Positions 8,652 through 17,688 of a stretch of DNA of 64,000 bases are shown piece after piece. A program made the translations under genes and the position numbers. Source of the DNA: Terriglobales bacterium (GTDB lineage Bacteria > Acidobacteriota > Terriglobia > Terriglobales > Acidobacteriaceae); NCBI GenBank assembly GCA_035651995.1, contig DASRER010000020.1, forward strand, positions 62,001 to 126,000, given 5' to 3'. The notes under the pieces are model-generated. The model saw only the letters and a program-made list of their open reading frames with translations. It ran no database searches and was not told the DNA's origin. Every line of letters begins with the position of its first letter. The stretch's first letter is position 1.

Positions 8652-9635
8652 CTAACCGAGCACGCCAATCGCCGCGTACGCCACCAGCAGCACGATAGTG
8701 CCGGCCGCCACTTGCTTGCGCCAGCGCGTCTCCAGCAGGTCGGCGAAGACGCCGGCGATGAACATGAACAGCATGGGAAGGGCTGGATTCCAAATTGTTG
8801 CTGACGGCGACCAGACGGACCACAAGTCGCGGTCCGCGAGCACGAATGCAAGCAGCAGGCCATAGGCCGCGAGCGCGAGCAGCGGAGCCGTGTTACCGAA
8901 GAAACGACTCCGACGCCGGCCGAGCCAAGCGGCTAGGGCGATCGCGGTCAGGGCCAGCAGCACTGGGTTCAGTTGTCCGAGATCGTCAGGGTGGCCGGAA
9001 CTCGGCAGCCGATTGAATAGCGCGACGTGGGGACCCAACCGTTGCATCACGATGAACACGATTGCGCCTGAGGCGCAGCCAACAAGCCAAAGGCCAGCTG
9101 CCTCGAGCCGCCTTCGCGGCGCCAGGAACAACATGAACACCAGCGCCAACGGCACTGCCAACGCAACCGCCGGCAGCGAATACGAACCTACGCCGAGCGC
9201 CAGACCGATCATCACTGGACGGCGAAAGCGCTGGCCGGGCGAGAGGACACCCGGAACGGCGTACAACGTGTGCGCGGCAGCCATCGCTACAAAGATTGCC
9301 CCGAAGAACCCCCAGCTCGCCAGGCCCATCCGCGCCGAGCCGGCGCCCTGCTGGATCATGCGCGGGGAAAAGCAGTACAGCGCGAGTGCGATCAACGCGC
9401 ACAATGGCCCGTAGAGTCGCCGTCCCACATACCAGATGGAAGCTCCCAGCAGAGTGCCGACCAGAAGGGCCCCGGCGCGCGGAACCAACGCCGACAAGCC
9501 GTCCGATTCCGAGGATGAATACCGCAGGATGGCCAGCAGGCACTGCGCTGCGAATGCCAGGAGCAGGAAGGCGGCGGCCAACCCCGGTTGTTTCACGCCT
9601 GAGTGCGCGGGTGCGGCGTCGGCAGTCTCAGCCAT
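8652..9635 (-). CDS. Polytopic membrane protein, possibly GT-C-like
   Basis: About 327 residues with roughly eight to nine hydrophobic segments. Internal motifs such as GRRLYGPLCALIALALYCFSP followed by a polar loop and then another membrane pair resemble dolichyl-phosphate-mannose-type (GT-C) glycosyltransferase membrane regions, but the first-loop acidic motif of real GT-C enzymes is not evident, so this is only a possibility. A start at 9656 would add seven residues; I prefer the ATG at 9635, without strong ribosome-binding evidence for either. The product is best called a conserved membrane protein. Confidence 0.65.
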   Translation of the reverse strand: MAETADAAPAHSGVKQPGLAAAFLLLAFAAQCLLAILRYSSSESDGLSALVPRAGALLVGTLLGASIWYVGRRLYGPLCALIALALYCFSPRMIQQGAGSARMGLASWGFFGAIFVAMAAAHTLYAVPGVLSPGQRFRRPVMIGLALGVGSYSLPAVALAVPLALVFMLFLAPRRRLEAAGLWLVGCASGAIVFIVMQRLGPHVALFNRLPSSGHPDDLGQLNPVLLALTAIALAAWLGRRRSRFFGNTAPLLALAAYGLLLAFVLADRDLWSVWSPSATIWNPALPMLFMFIAGVFADLLETRWRKQVAAGTIVLLVAYAAIGVLG

Positions 9636-9716
9636 TCGCGGGCTCACGCAGGACATTGTGTCGAGAGCAGGGCTCCCCCTTCGCTGCGCTCCTCGGGATG
9701 CAGTTCCAAAGCACGA

Positions 9717-9768
9717 AGCCCAATTCCTCCGCGTCCTCCGTGTCCTCTGCGGCTGGAAGTTCCGCGGA
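9717..9768. repeat. CTCCGCGTCCTC-type array
   Basis: CTCCGCGTCCTCCGTGTCCT followed by CTGCGGCTGG and CCGCGG lies upstream of the selenoprotein gene. It is a single arm of the CACCGCGGAG family, close to the arms at 20460-20490. Confidence 0.4.
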
Positions 9769-9795
9769 TTGTACTATTGAAGAGTTGGAGGCCCC

Positions 9796-10473
9796 ATGCC
9801 CCTGGAAATGTCCCGCAAGTCGGTCCCGTACACCCCGGTCACGAGCAAGGTCAGCGAGATGGCAATCGCGCTCGTCTCCTCCACCGGCGTTTACCTCGAA
9901 GGCCAGCCGCCCTTCTCGTCCAACAGCGACGAGAGCTATCGCGTCATTCCCGGCGACGCCGACCCTTCCGCACTGCGCTTCCAGCACGGCCACTACGACG
10001 AGAGCGACGCCCGCCGCGATCCCAACAGCGTTTTCCCGCTGGCGCTGCTGCGCGAACTCGCCGCGCAGGGCATGATCGGCAAGGTGTCCAACAAGCACAT
10101 CGGCTTCAAGGGTTTTTCCAGCGACCTCAAGGCGCAGTACGAAGTGCTGGCCCCGGCCATCGCGCACGAAATCGAGCGCTCGCAGGCAGACGCCGTCGTC
10201 CTCACCGGCGGTTGACCGGTCTGCCACCGCGTAATCGTTGCGGCGCAACGAGAGATCGAAGCAAAAGGAATCCCCACGGTCCTCATCACCGTCTCGCCGG
10301 AGGACTCACGCCCCATGCGTCCACCGCGCGCCATTTGTCCCGTCGGACACAAGATGGGACGCGTGCTCGGCCCGGCCGGGGACCACAAAACGCAACTGCG
10401 CGTGCTCAGCGAAGCGCTGCGCCAGTTCGAGCAGCTGCGCATGCCGGGTGAGATCGTGGAATTCCAGCCGTAG
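9796..10473 (+). CDS. GrdB/PrdB-like selenoprotein with in-frame UGA (Sec140)
   Basis: A 225-residue reading frame interrupted only by TGA at 10213-10215 (codon 140). Upstream it reads ADAVVLTGG and downstream, in the same frame, PVCHRVIVAAQREIEAKGIP, so the junction is GG-U-PVCH, a UxxC redox motif. This matches the glycine/sarcosine/betaine/D-proline reductase selenoprotein B family, where Sec sits after a hydrophobic strand. The downstream half keeps family-like sequence (CPVGHKMGRVLG, LSEALRQFEQLRMPGEIVEF) up to a TAG stop. A SECIS-like hairpin follows the TGA (10235-10251). GGAGG at 9787-9791 supports the ATG at 9796. It is a short stand-alone protein, without GrdE or PrdA subunits nearby, so the reaction is unknown. 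Alternatives are a nonsense mutation in a Cys homologue or a sequence error. Standard gene callers would truncate it at residue 139. Confidence 0.82.
10213..10251 (+). promoter_or_regulatory. Sec UGA codon and bacterial SECIS-like hairpin
   Basis: TGA is at 10213-10215. Downstream, TCGTTGC (10235-10241) pairs perfectly with GCAACGA (10245-10251) around the three-base loop GGC. The loop begins 26 bases after the TGA and has G in its first two positions. Bacterial SECIS elements usually place the apical loop 16-37 bases after the UGA with a G in the first two loop positions, so both criteria are met. Confidence 0.75.
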
Positions 10474-10588
10474 CAGTCAGCGCTCAGCCGTCAGCATTCA
10501 GCCCCTGAACGGCTTCAGCGAGGATGCGCGCCCTTAGCCGGGGAACGTGCAGGGGCTGAATGCTGAGTGCTGAATGCTGGGTGCTGCC
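10474..10588. repeat. Inverted heptad element, CAGCATTCAGCCCCTG family
   Basis: It starts right after the TAG of the selenoprotein gene. The left arm is CAGTCAG, CGCTCAG, CCGTCAG, CATTCAG, CCCCTGA. After about 40 bases the complement follows (CAGGGGC, TGAATGC, TGAGTGC, TGAATGC, TGGGTGC). It ends at the stop of lptD, so it fills the whole convergent gap and may act as a two-way terminator. Confidence 0.8.
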
Positions 10589-13072
10589 TTAGAACAATCT
10601 CTCCTGCCGCCTCATCGTCCCAAACGTCCCGATGTTCGCCAGCGAGAGCGAGAAGCGGAACTGGTTTTCATTGCGCACCGCGCCCAGCGCCAGCCGCCGG
10701 TATTCGAACGTCGCGCCGATGCAGTCCCAGTTGTAGCTGAGCTGGCCGACCGAGTACTGCAGGAAGTTCAGGTTGGTGTCGGCGCCGATGTTGCCGGCGA
10801 AGTTGAAGCCGCGCTTGTTGGGATGTCCCCAGCCGGCCAGCACGCGGAACTGGTTGAACAGGTCTGGACCGGGAATGGGATTGGTGGTGAAGATTTCGCC
10901 GGGAACGTGGAAATAGGCGTGGCTGCCGCCCACGAAAAACTCTCCGAAGCGCCACGCGGCAATCGCCGTTGACGCGTTGATCCGCCCTTTCTTGAAGTCG
11001 TAGTCCAGGGTCCATTGCAGGTCGGTGCTGGCGCTGGGGTGGATGCGCAGCCGCGACGCCAGCGGCGAGGTGTGGCGCGGCTCGGTGAGGAAGGCGATGC
11101 CGCTGAATTCGGCCGTGGTGGTCAGCACGTTGCGCCGCCCATTGACCACCGCGCCGCCGAAATCGGGATCGAAGAACGCCTTCTGCGCCAGCTCCCAGGT
11201 CACGATCTCGCGCGCGCTGCCGGCTTCGTAACACGGATTCCCCGCGGGCAGGTTCTCGTGCGTGTGGGCGAACTCGGGCGCTTCGGAATTCTGCGCCATC
11301 GGATCGCGAACCGGCTGGGCCGGCCCGCCGGCGGAGCAGTCTCCCGGGTTTGGCCGGCGCGCGTAGATCCGGTTCACCAGCGCGTACTCCAGCTCGTTGG
11401 TGTTGCTCAATATGTCTTTGGCGTCGAAGCGGATGATGCTGCTGAAGTTGTCCACGCCGCTCGTTAGCCGGTAGTTCAGCCTGGGTTCCACCACATGCTT
11501 CCATTGGCGGCCAAAGATCTGCCGGTCGAAGACCCGCGAAATCGCCGGTGGACGCGCCTCCGCGCCGATCTCGACCGCGCGGCGGTTCGCGTCAATGGGA
11601 ACCGGCGTGCCCAGCGACCCGTTCGGAACAACACGCTGCGTGTAGTAGGTCTCGTGCAGGACCAGCTCCGGCCTGAACGTCCAGCCCTTCAGGAACAGCG
11701 GGGCCGCAATCGAAGGCGTCAGGTCGAAGCGGCCGACCACCGGATCGGTCTCGAATCCCGGCTCGCGCCGCGAAACGCCTTCCGCCGCCGCGCCGTACGA
11801 GAACACGAAAGGCGTGCGCCGGATGCGCTTCTCCACGCTGCCCACTTCGAAGCTGGGGATGTGCAGGATGGAGACGTAGTCGCCCTTCGCGGTGCTCTCA
11901 AAGTTCTGGTAGCGGTTGCCGGACAGGTTGAAGAAGTATCCGTTCTGCGCCTTGCTGGCGAAGGCCAGCGAGCGGACTTCCGAGTTCACCGCCTGGGAAA
12001 AGGTTTCCGTAAATGCCTGGCGGAAGACGAACGAGCTGAGGTACTCGATGTCGGCCACCCCGCGTATGCCGAACGGGAACGTGGTTTCGCCGCTGCCGCG
12101 CACGTCTTCGCCGCCCTGGTCCATCTTGGTCGGTCCGAAGCCGCGGTCGAGCACGCCGAAGTAGCGGACCTCGAAATACGTCTTGTCGCTCGGCTTGCCG
12201 CGAAATTCGCCGTGCTGCGCCCAGCCGCGGTCGGAAAAGTATTCCGCGCCAATGGTCGTATCGAAGCTGCGATTGATCGCCCAGTAGAACGCGTCGCCCA
12301 GCACCGTGCCCTTGGTTGACGACTGTCCGACGGTCGGAATCAGGAACCCGCTCTGCCGTCCCAGCGCCTCGACCGGGTGCTGCACGTAGGGCAGGTAGAA
12401 CAGCGGGATGCGTCCAAGGCGAAACGTGGTGTGGTAGATCTGCGCGTTGTCGCCCACCTCAACCACCACGCGCTGCGCGCGAAAGCTCCACGCCGGCATC
12501 TCCGGGTTGTCGCACGAAGTGACCCAGCCATCGTGGACCACGAAGTGGTCCGGTCCGGTCTTGTCCACGCGCGAGCCGGCAAAGATGAACGGCCGCGACG
12601 AGGTCAGCTGCAGCCGATTGCCGCGCAAGCGGATGCCGGTAGTGCCCAGCACGTCGTAGAACGTGCCGCTCTCGCTTTGCAGGTTGTAGTGGCCGCGCGA
12701 GGCGTGCACGTCTTCGTCGTGCGGCCCGCCCAACAGCCGCACGTGGCCGGTGGCGGTGGCCTCGCCCGTGGCCTCGTTGTAGGTGATCTCGTCGGCGCTG
12801 AACGTGAGGTTCTTGTAGGTGATGCGCACGTCGCCGCTCAGCGTGAAGGCGTCACCCTGCTTCTGCTGCGTCTTCGCCTCGATCTTCACTGGTTCGCCCG
12901 GTTGCGTGCTTGGCGCCGGCGCCAGCGCCGTGGCGGTGGTCTGCGCGGGCGAGGCCGTCTGCCCAGGCGTGGTGGTCTGCTCGGCGCGCAACTGGCTGGT
13001 TAATAGCGGCGCTGCCACAAGCCCATGACAAAGCAGCGCTGCCGTGGTAACCAGTATTTTGCGGAGCGTCAT
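10589..13072 (-). CDS. lptD: LPS-assembly outer membrane protein LptD
   Basis: An 827-residue LptD (OstA/Imp), the outer-membrane translocon that receives lipopolysaccharide from the Lpt bridge and places it in the outer leaflet. There is a signal sequence (about residues 1-30), a Pro/Thr/Ala-rich linker, then a jellyroll OstA domain (about 60-170) with the repeats SGDVRITYKNLTFSADEITYNE and ATGHVRLLGG typical of LptA/LptD. The rest is a large beta-barrel ending in a terminal Phe (RRQERLF). Cysteines occur in TSCDNPEMP and in the barrel loops (GDCSAGG, NPCYEAG, WDCIGA); they may form the structural disulfides, though the E. coli spacing is not conserved. The partner lptE is not visible. It starts from ATG 13072, divergent from the RDD gene. 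Confidence 0.93.
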   Translation of the reverse strand: MTLRKILVTTAALLCHGLVAAPLLTSQLRAEQTTTPGQTASPAQTTATALAPAPSTQPGEPVKIEAKTQQKQGDAFTLSGDVRITYKNLTFSADEITYNEATGEATATGHVRLLGGPHDEDVHASRGHYNLQSESGTFYDVLGTTGIRLRGNRLQLTSSRPFIFAGSRVDKTGPDHFVVHDGWVTSCDNPEMPAWSFRAQRVVVEVGDNAQIYHTTFRLGRIPLFYLPYVQHPVEALGRQSGFLIPTVGQSSTKGTVLGDAFYWAINRSFDTTIGAEYFSDRGWAQHGEFRGKPSDKTYFEVRYFGVLDRGFGPTKMDQGGEDVRGSGETTFPFGIRGVADIEYLSSFVFRQAFTETFSQAVNSEVRSLAFASKAQNGYFFNLSGNRYQNFESTAKGDYVSILHIPSFEVGSVEKRIRRTPFVFSYGAAAEGVSRREPGFETDPVVGRFDLTPSIAAPLFLKGWTFRPELVLHETYYTQRVVPNGSLGTPVPIDANRRAVEIGAEARPPAISRVFDRQIFGRQWKHVVEPRLNYRLTSGVDNFSSIIRFDAKDILSNTNELEYALVNRIYARRPNPGDCSAGGPAQPVRDPMAQNSEAPEFAHTHENLPAGNPCYEAGSAREIVTWELAQKAFFDPDFGGAVVNGRRNVLTTTAEFSGIAFLTEPRHTSPLASRLRIHPSASTDLQWTLDYDFKKGRINASTAIAAWRFGEFFVGGSHAYFHVPGEIFTTNPIPGPDLFNQFRVLAGWGHPNKRGFNFAGNIGADTNLNFLQYSVGQLSYNWDCIGATFEYRRLALGAVRNENQFRFSLSLANIGTFGTMRRQERLF

Positions 13073-13239
13073 TGTCCGTTGACGGCCGTGTGTCTTCGCC
13101 TGCGCCGGATGGATGGCCTGTCGAAGGTAGCACGCGCTCTCGGGCGAGGTAAACGCCCGCGATGTCGGCCCCGTGAGTGCGGCTGCCTCTCATGAGGGAA
13201 GCCGCAGGCCGCTTGCTCTGGCGGTCCCACAACCGAACC

Positions 13240-14307
13240 ATGGCGTGTCCTCTGTGCGGTGAGGTCTGCCACTGCTCGTTCATCTCGTCCGCGTCGTCGG
13301 GCGCGGCGCGAGGCGCGTCGAGCACCGTCCTGGTTGATCCGGAGCGATACGACTCCAGCGAAGAACAGTTCGCCGCCTCTCTTCCCGGCAGCACCGTGGG
13401 GGACGCCGGCGGACCGCCGCGCGGCAAGACGCTCAGCGGCATCGAGCGCATAGCGCAGGAGATGGACGACCCGAACTTCACCGGGCCCGATCCGTTCTAT
13501 CGCAGCTGGCGTGAAGAGGTGACCTCGCGCGTGAACAACTACCGCGCCCGCCGCCGCCGTGGCTACGACCCCGAGTCCTCGCTCAGCTTCCCATTCGACA
13601 CGCGGCCCGCGCCGCCGCCACCGGCGCCGCCCATCCGGCCGCGTCCGCGGGTGACGCGCCATCTCGACGTGATCGCGCCCGCACCGGAGACCAAGGTGAT
13701 TACATTTCCGAAGCCCGAACCCAAACCCGACCCGCCCACCGACCTGCTGCCCTTCACCGCCGACGAACTGGCCGGCCCCGCGCCCGAAGTGCCGCGCATC
13801 CTCGACGCGCCCGAACTCGGCCCGCAAGTGGTTGTGCCGCAGTTGCCGGCGATTACGCTCGAGGCCGCGGAGGAATCCGCGAAAGACGATGACGTCACTC
13901 TCAATGCCGCCGCGCTGGTGAATCGCGCCTATGCGGCGGTGATCGACGCGGGCATCGTGATGATCGCGGCCGTAGTTTTCGCAGGGATCGTGGTGAAAAT
14001 CACGGGCGGCGTTCCCGAGGCGCGCGTCACCATTCCCGCGGCGCTGGCCGTCACCACCATGCTCTGGGCGCTTTACCAGTACCTGTTCCTCGTGCACGCC
14101 GCTACCACGCCGGGACTCGACCTCGCCGGCCTCGAGCCATGCAACTTCGCGGGCCAGCCGCTGGACGCGTCCGCGCGCCGCTACCGCGCGCTGGCAATGA
14201 TCATCGCTGCACTCCCCGCCGGCCTGGGCTTTGTGTGGGCCCTGCTCGACGAGGACACGCTCGGCTGGCACGACCGCATCAGCCGCAGCTACATGGTGCA
14301 GCGCTGA
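13240..14307 (+). CDS. RDD family membrane protein with Cys-rich head and Pro-rich linker
   Basis: About 355 residues. The chosen start (ATG 13240) gives MACPLCGEVCHCS, a small Cys cluster that may bind metal; an upstream ATG at 13177 is less likely. A long hydrophilic Pro/Arg-rich region (about residues 75-215, including PAPPPPAPPIRPRPR) links it to a C-terminal RDD domain of three membrane segments (from NAALVNRAYAAVIDAGIVM to TLGWHDRISRSYMV). The motif LGWHDRIS is diagnostic of the family. RDD proteins are proposed transporters or ion handlers; no substrate is evident. The gene is divergent from lptD, whose start is 167 bases away. Confidence 0.85.
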   Translation: MACPLCGEVCHCSFISSASSGAARGASSTVLVDPERYDSSEEQFAASLPGSTVGDAGGPPRGKTLSGIERIAQEMDDPNFTGPDPFYRSWREEVTSRVNNYRARRRRGYDPESSLSFPFDTRPAPPPPAPPIRPRPRVTRHLDVIAPAPETKVITFPKPEPKPDPPTDLLPFTADELAGPAPEVPRILDAPELGPQVVVPQLPAITLEAAEESAKDDDVTLNAAALVNRAYAAVIDAGIVMIAAVVFAGIVVKITGGVPEARVTIPAALAVTTMLWALYQYLFLVHAATTPGLDLAGLEPCNFAGQPLDASARRYRALAMIIAALPAGLGFVWALLDEDTLGWHDRISRSYMVQR

Positions 14308-14469
14308 TCTTGCGCCAACCATCGAGCCAAGCCGCAGCCGAACGCGAAGCGTCGGCGAGGCGAGTCGGACGACCCCCACTTAAACCGGGACCGCGGGGTC
14401 GGGTAAGAAAGGCTTCGACTTGACACGTGGCCTCGCTCCGGGTGGCCTCGAGATGGGCTGCATCTGGGT

Positions 14470-15783
14470 CTAAGCCGCGATTTTCTCCGGCCCGCGCTCC
14501 ACGACGGCAGCGTCGGCTGCTGACCCCTCCAGCAGCGGCCACCCTTTGCGCAGCACGAACTCCAGCCATGCGCCCGCCGCCTGCGAAGTGAGCACCGCGG
14601 TCAGAACGAGCGTGGTGTAGAACGGGGCGTTGATGATGCCCGCGTCGTAGGCGACACTGGCCAGCACGATGCCCGGGCCGCCGCGAGCGTTCAGCGCCAT
14701 GGAAAGGTTCACCGAGTCACGCCAGTTGAAGCCGGCAAAGCGCGCGCCCGCGCCGGCGGCAAGCAGCTTGACCGCGCAGGCCAGCGCCAGGAAAGCTGCC
14801 AGCATGCCGAACGAGAACCTCCTGCTCAGGTCGAGCTTGTAGCCCACCACCGCGAAGTAGACGGGAATGAAGACCGCAAAGGCCACCTTGTTGAGCGCGG
14901 CGATGGACTCGGCCAGCAGCTCGCGCTCGGCGACCACGGCGTATCCGGCGAGGAACGCGGCGAACACCAGGCTCACCTCGAGCGCCGCAGCAACGGCCGA
15001 ATAGGCCAGCAGAATAACGATCAGATAGGCGACCGGCGCCGAGCCGATCAGCACGTTCCAGCGCGCCCGGGTCACGTGGCGCAGGATGCGCGGCAGCAGC
15101 CACAGGCCCACGGCGAAGTACGCCAGCGACGCGGCCACGTGCAGCGCGATCTTGCCCGGCGGCGCCGTACCCGCGGCCGCCAGCGCCGTCGCGACCGCGA
15201 GGACCGCCCATAACGCGATGTCTTCCAGCACGGCCACGCCCAGCACCAGCCGCGCGAAGCGCGTGTGCAGGATGCGCAGGTCGTGCAGGATCTTCGAGAT
15301 CACCGGGATCGAGGTCACCGCCACCGCGATGCCCACCACCAGCAGCAGCGGCGTGCGCTCGCCGGCCGTGCCCATCAGGCGATCAAGCGGCATGAACGGC
15401 GCGGCGATCATGGCCAGCGCGAAGGGCAGCGCCGTGCCAACCGAGCCCAGCCACGCCACCTCGCGCCGGTCTTCGCGGTTGAACAGCCCGCGCGTCTCCG
15501 CGCCCGAAGCGAACATCAGCAGGATCAGCCCCAGGTTGTAGAGAAAGCCGAGGATCACGTCGTACTTGGCTGCTTCGGTCGAAACGCCCGCTGGCGGAAT
15601 CAGCGTGTTGGCGATCGTGGGCGCGAAGTGTCCCAGCAGCGACGGCCCCAGCAGCACGCCGGCCAGGATTTCGCCGACCACGCGCGGCTGCCGCAGCCGC
15701 GTAAACACATGTCCCAGCACATGCGCGGTGGCGACCAGCAAGAATAGGAGAAGAGTGAAGGAGCCGAATTCAGCGGCAGTCAT
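14470..15783 (-). CDS. Cation:proton antiporter (CPA2/Kef type)
   Basis: A 437-residue integral membrane protein with about 12 hydrophobic segments, of the monovalent cation:proton antiporter 2 family. Typical features are the early LRQPRVVGEILAGVLLGPSLLG, which is the first broken-helix region of KefB/GerN-type exchangers, and ARLVLGVAVLEDIALWAVLA, which carries the acidic pair region of the ion-binding site. There is no C-terminal RCK/TrkA-N domain, so it is not a full KefB or KefC. Expected role is exchange of Na+ or K+ for H+ across the inner membrane. It is divergent from gltX with a repeat-like gap. Confidence 0.9.
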   Translation of the reverse strand: MTAAEFGSFTLLLFLLVATAHVLGHVFTRLRQPRVVGEILAGVLLGPSLLGHFAPTIANTLIPPAGVSTEAAKYDVILGFLYNLGLILLMFASGAETRGLFNREDRREVAWLGSVGTALPFALAMIAAPFMPLDRLMGTAGERTPLLLVVGIAVAVTSIPVISKILHDLRILHTRFARLVLGVAVLEDIALWAVLAVATALAAAGTAPPGKIALHVAASLAYFAVGLWLLPRILRHVTRARWNVLIGSAPVAYLIVILLAYSAVAAALEVSLVFAAFLAGYAVVAERELLAESIAALNKVAFAVFIPVYFAVVGYKLDLSRRFSFGMLAAFLALACAVKLLAAGAGARFAGFNWRDSVNLSMALNARGGPGIVLASVAYDAGIINAPFYTTLVLTAVLTSQAAGAWLEFVLRKGWPLLEGSAADAAVVERGPEKIAA

Positions 15784-15855
15784 CGCAGATGGGCCCAGGC
15801 CCGGACAGCAAACGATTGGATGGCCTGTGCTGCTGCGGTGCTGCCCCTGAAATAG

Positions 15856-15947
15856 CGTTCACCGCCGAGATCGCGGGATCGCAGAGAATTCTTGATATTG
15901 GTTTCTCCGCGATTCCTGCGGTCACTGCGGCGAGAACGGTTTTGTTA
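15856..15947. repeat. Inverted CACCGC-GAG element
   Basis: The left side GTTCACCGCCGAGATCGCGG and the right side GCGGTCACTGCGGCGAGAAC lie between the antiporter and gltX. They belong to the same loose family as 20393-20490 and 35196-35300. Confidence 0.4.
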
Positions 15948-15957
15948 CCATCCAAGC

Positions 15958-17544
15958 GTGACCGCATCGTCCAACGTCCGCGTGCGCTTTGCGCCCTCGC
16001 CCACCGGGCATCTGCACGTGGGCAACGCGCGCACCGCGCTCTTCAACTGGCTGTTCGCGCGGCAATTGGGCGGAAAGTTCATCCTGCGCATCGAGGACAC
16101 AGACATCGAGCGCAGCGATCCGGCCCACGAGATGCAGCTGATCGCCGACCTCAAGTGGCTCGGGCTCGATTGGGACGAGGGTCCCGACTTCGAGCATCGC
16201 GACAAATGGATTGGCGAGTACGGTCCTTACCGCCAGTCGGACCGCCTTGCCATTTATCGCGAGCACGCCGAGCGCCTGCTGGCCGAGGGCAAGGCGTATC
16301 TGTGCTTCTGCACTCCGGAGGAGCTGGAGCGCGAGCGCCAGCGCGCCCAGCAGGAGCATCGCCAGCCGATCTATTCGGGAAAATGCCGGGCGGTTTCGAA
16401 AGAAGAAGCCCAACGCCGCCGCGCCGCGGGCGAGCAGGCGGCCATCCGCCTGCGCATCCCCGAGCACCCGATTCGCTTCCACGACATCGTCCACGGCGAC
16501 GTCGAGTTTTCCAGCGAGGTCGTCAGTGACCCGATCATCCTGCGCTCCTCGGGCATGCCGGTCTACAACTACGTGGTGGTGATCGACGACGCGCTCATGA
16601 AGATCACGCACGTCATCCGCGGCGACGACCACCTCTCCAACACGCCCAAGCAGGTCGCGCTCTATGAGGCCCTCGGCTGGCCCGCGCCGGAGTTCGCGCA
16701 CCTTTCGACAATCCTCGGCAGCGACCGCGAGCGGCTGAGCAAGCGCCACGGCGCCACTTCCATCGCCAGCTTCCGCGAGATGGGCGTGCTCCCCGAGGCG
16801 CTGGCGAACTACCTCGTGCTCCTCGGCTGGGCCCCGCCGGGCGGCGACCGCGAAATCTTCTCGCGCGACGAACTCGTTCAAGAGTTCGACCTGAAGCGCG
16901 TCACGCCGTCGCCCGCCGTGTTCGACTTCGAGAAGCTCTACTGGCTCAACCGGCACTACATCAAGCAGAAGACGTCGGATGAGCTGCTCCGGCTTTCAAT
17001 TCCATTCTTCGGCCGGGCTGGACTCTTGGGTGATGACCTGAAGCGTCTCTTCGACACCTATCCGAAAGATCGGCTGGTTCAAGTCAACGCAGGCGGTCCA
17101 TGGCTCGAGCGCGTCATCGAACTCTTCGCGCCCTCCGTCGATCGCCTCGAGCAGCTCCCCCAGCGCGCCGCGCTCATCTTCAACTTCGATCCGCAGGCCG
17201 CGATCGCGAGTCCAGACAACGCCGAAGTCCTCGCCTGGCCAAACACCAGGGCGGTGCTCTCGCGCTTTGCTGCCAAGCTCTTCGGCGACGTGGCCGACGA
17301 GGGCGACCCGCCGCTCACAGTCGAGCAGTTCAAAAAGCTCGTCAACGACGTGAAGGCCGAAACCGGCGCCAAGGGCAAAGAGCTGTTCCATCCCATCCGC
17401 CTGGCGATCACCGGCTCGCACTCCGGGCCGGAGTTCGACAAGCTGGTCCCACTGATCGAAGAGGGCGCGCGGCTCCGATTGCCTCGCCCCATCAAGAGCG
17501 TCCGCCAGCGTGTGCGCGAGTTCCTGGCGGCGTGGAACGGGTAG
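15958..17544 (+). CDS. gltX: Glutamate--tRNA ligase
   Basis: A class I aminoacyl-tRNA synthetase of 528 residues that charges tRNA-Glu (and possibly tRNA-Gln if the cell uses the amidotransferase route). The HIGH-type motif is in [12 protein letters not shown] near residue 12 and the KMSKS-type motif is ERLSKRHGA in the middle of the protein. I use the GTG at 15958 ([17 protein letters not shown]), because family proteins begin just before RFAPSPTG; the ATG at 15892 would add 22 residues unrelated to the family. The C-terminal anticodon-binding helices are complete (ending in REFLAAWNG). Only one GltX is in the window. Confidence 0.95.
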   Translation: MTASSNVRVRFAPSPTGHLHVGNARTALFNWLFARQLGGKFILRIEDTDIERSDPAHEMQLIADLKWLGLDWDEGPDFEHRDKWIGEYGPYRQSDRLAIYREHAERLLAEGKAYLCFCTPEELERERQRAQQEHRQPIYSGKCRAVSKEEAQRRRAAGEQAAIRLRIPEHPIRFHDIVHGDVEFSSEVVSDPIILRSSGMPVYNYVVVIDDALMKITHVIRGDDHLSNTPKQVALYEALGWPAPEFAHLSTILGSDRERLSKRHGATSIASFREMGVLPEALANYLVLLGWAPPGGDREIFSRDELVQEFDLKRVTPSPAVFDFEKLYWLNRHYIKQKTSDELLRLSIPFFGRAGLLGDDLKRLFDTYPKDRLVQVNAGGPWLERVIELFAPSVDRLEQLPQRAALIFNFDPQAAIASPDNAEVLAWPNTRAVLSRFAAKLFGDVADEGDPPLTVEQFKKLVNDVKAETGAKGKELFHPIRLAITGSHSGPEFDKLVPLIEEGARLRLPRPIKSVRQRVREFLAAWNG

Positions 17545-17569
17545 GGAACTCACCCTCTCCGCCCGCCTT

Positions 17570-17607
17570 CAATTCTGCAATTCCGCAGTTCTGCAATTCG
17601 GCAACTG
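17570..17607. repeat. Octad array (CAATTCTG type), single arm
   Basis: Five units: CAATTCTG, CAATTCCG, CAGTTCTG, CAATTCGG, CAACTGG. It lies 25 bases after the gltX stop and immediately before the -10 box for rel. The unit is related to the element at 5924-6015. Confidence 0.65.
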
Positions 17608-17617
17608 GAAGCAGGCA

Positions 17618-17623
17618 TATAAT
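17618..17623 (+). promoter_or_regulatory. Candidate -10 box for the rel gene
   Basis: A perfect TATAAT about 65 bases before the GTG start of the (p)ppGpp enzyme. No good -35 hexamer is seen; the region upstream is the octad array. Confidence 0.4.
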
Positions 17624-17688
17624 CAAGCATGGCGAGCCTGCGCCGGCAGCCGCGAGCAATACCCACGGGTCGGGGGTCCCGCTGACCC

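Noticed and set aside
15892-15957. Longer N-terminus for gltX
   Set aside because: The extra 22 residues fall in a repeat-like gap and precede the conserved start [13 protein letters not shown]; the GTG at 15958 is better.
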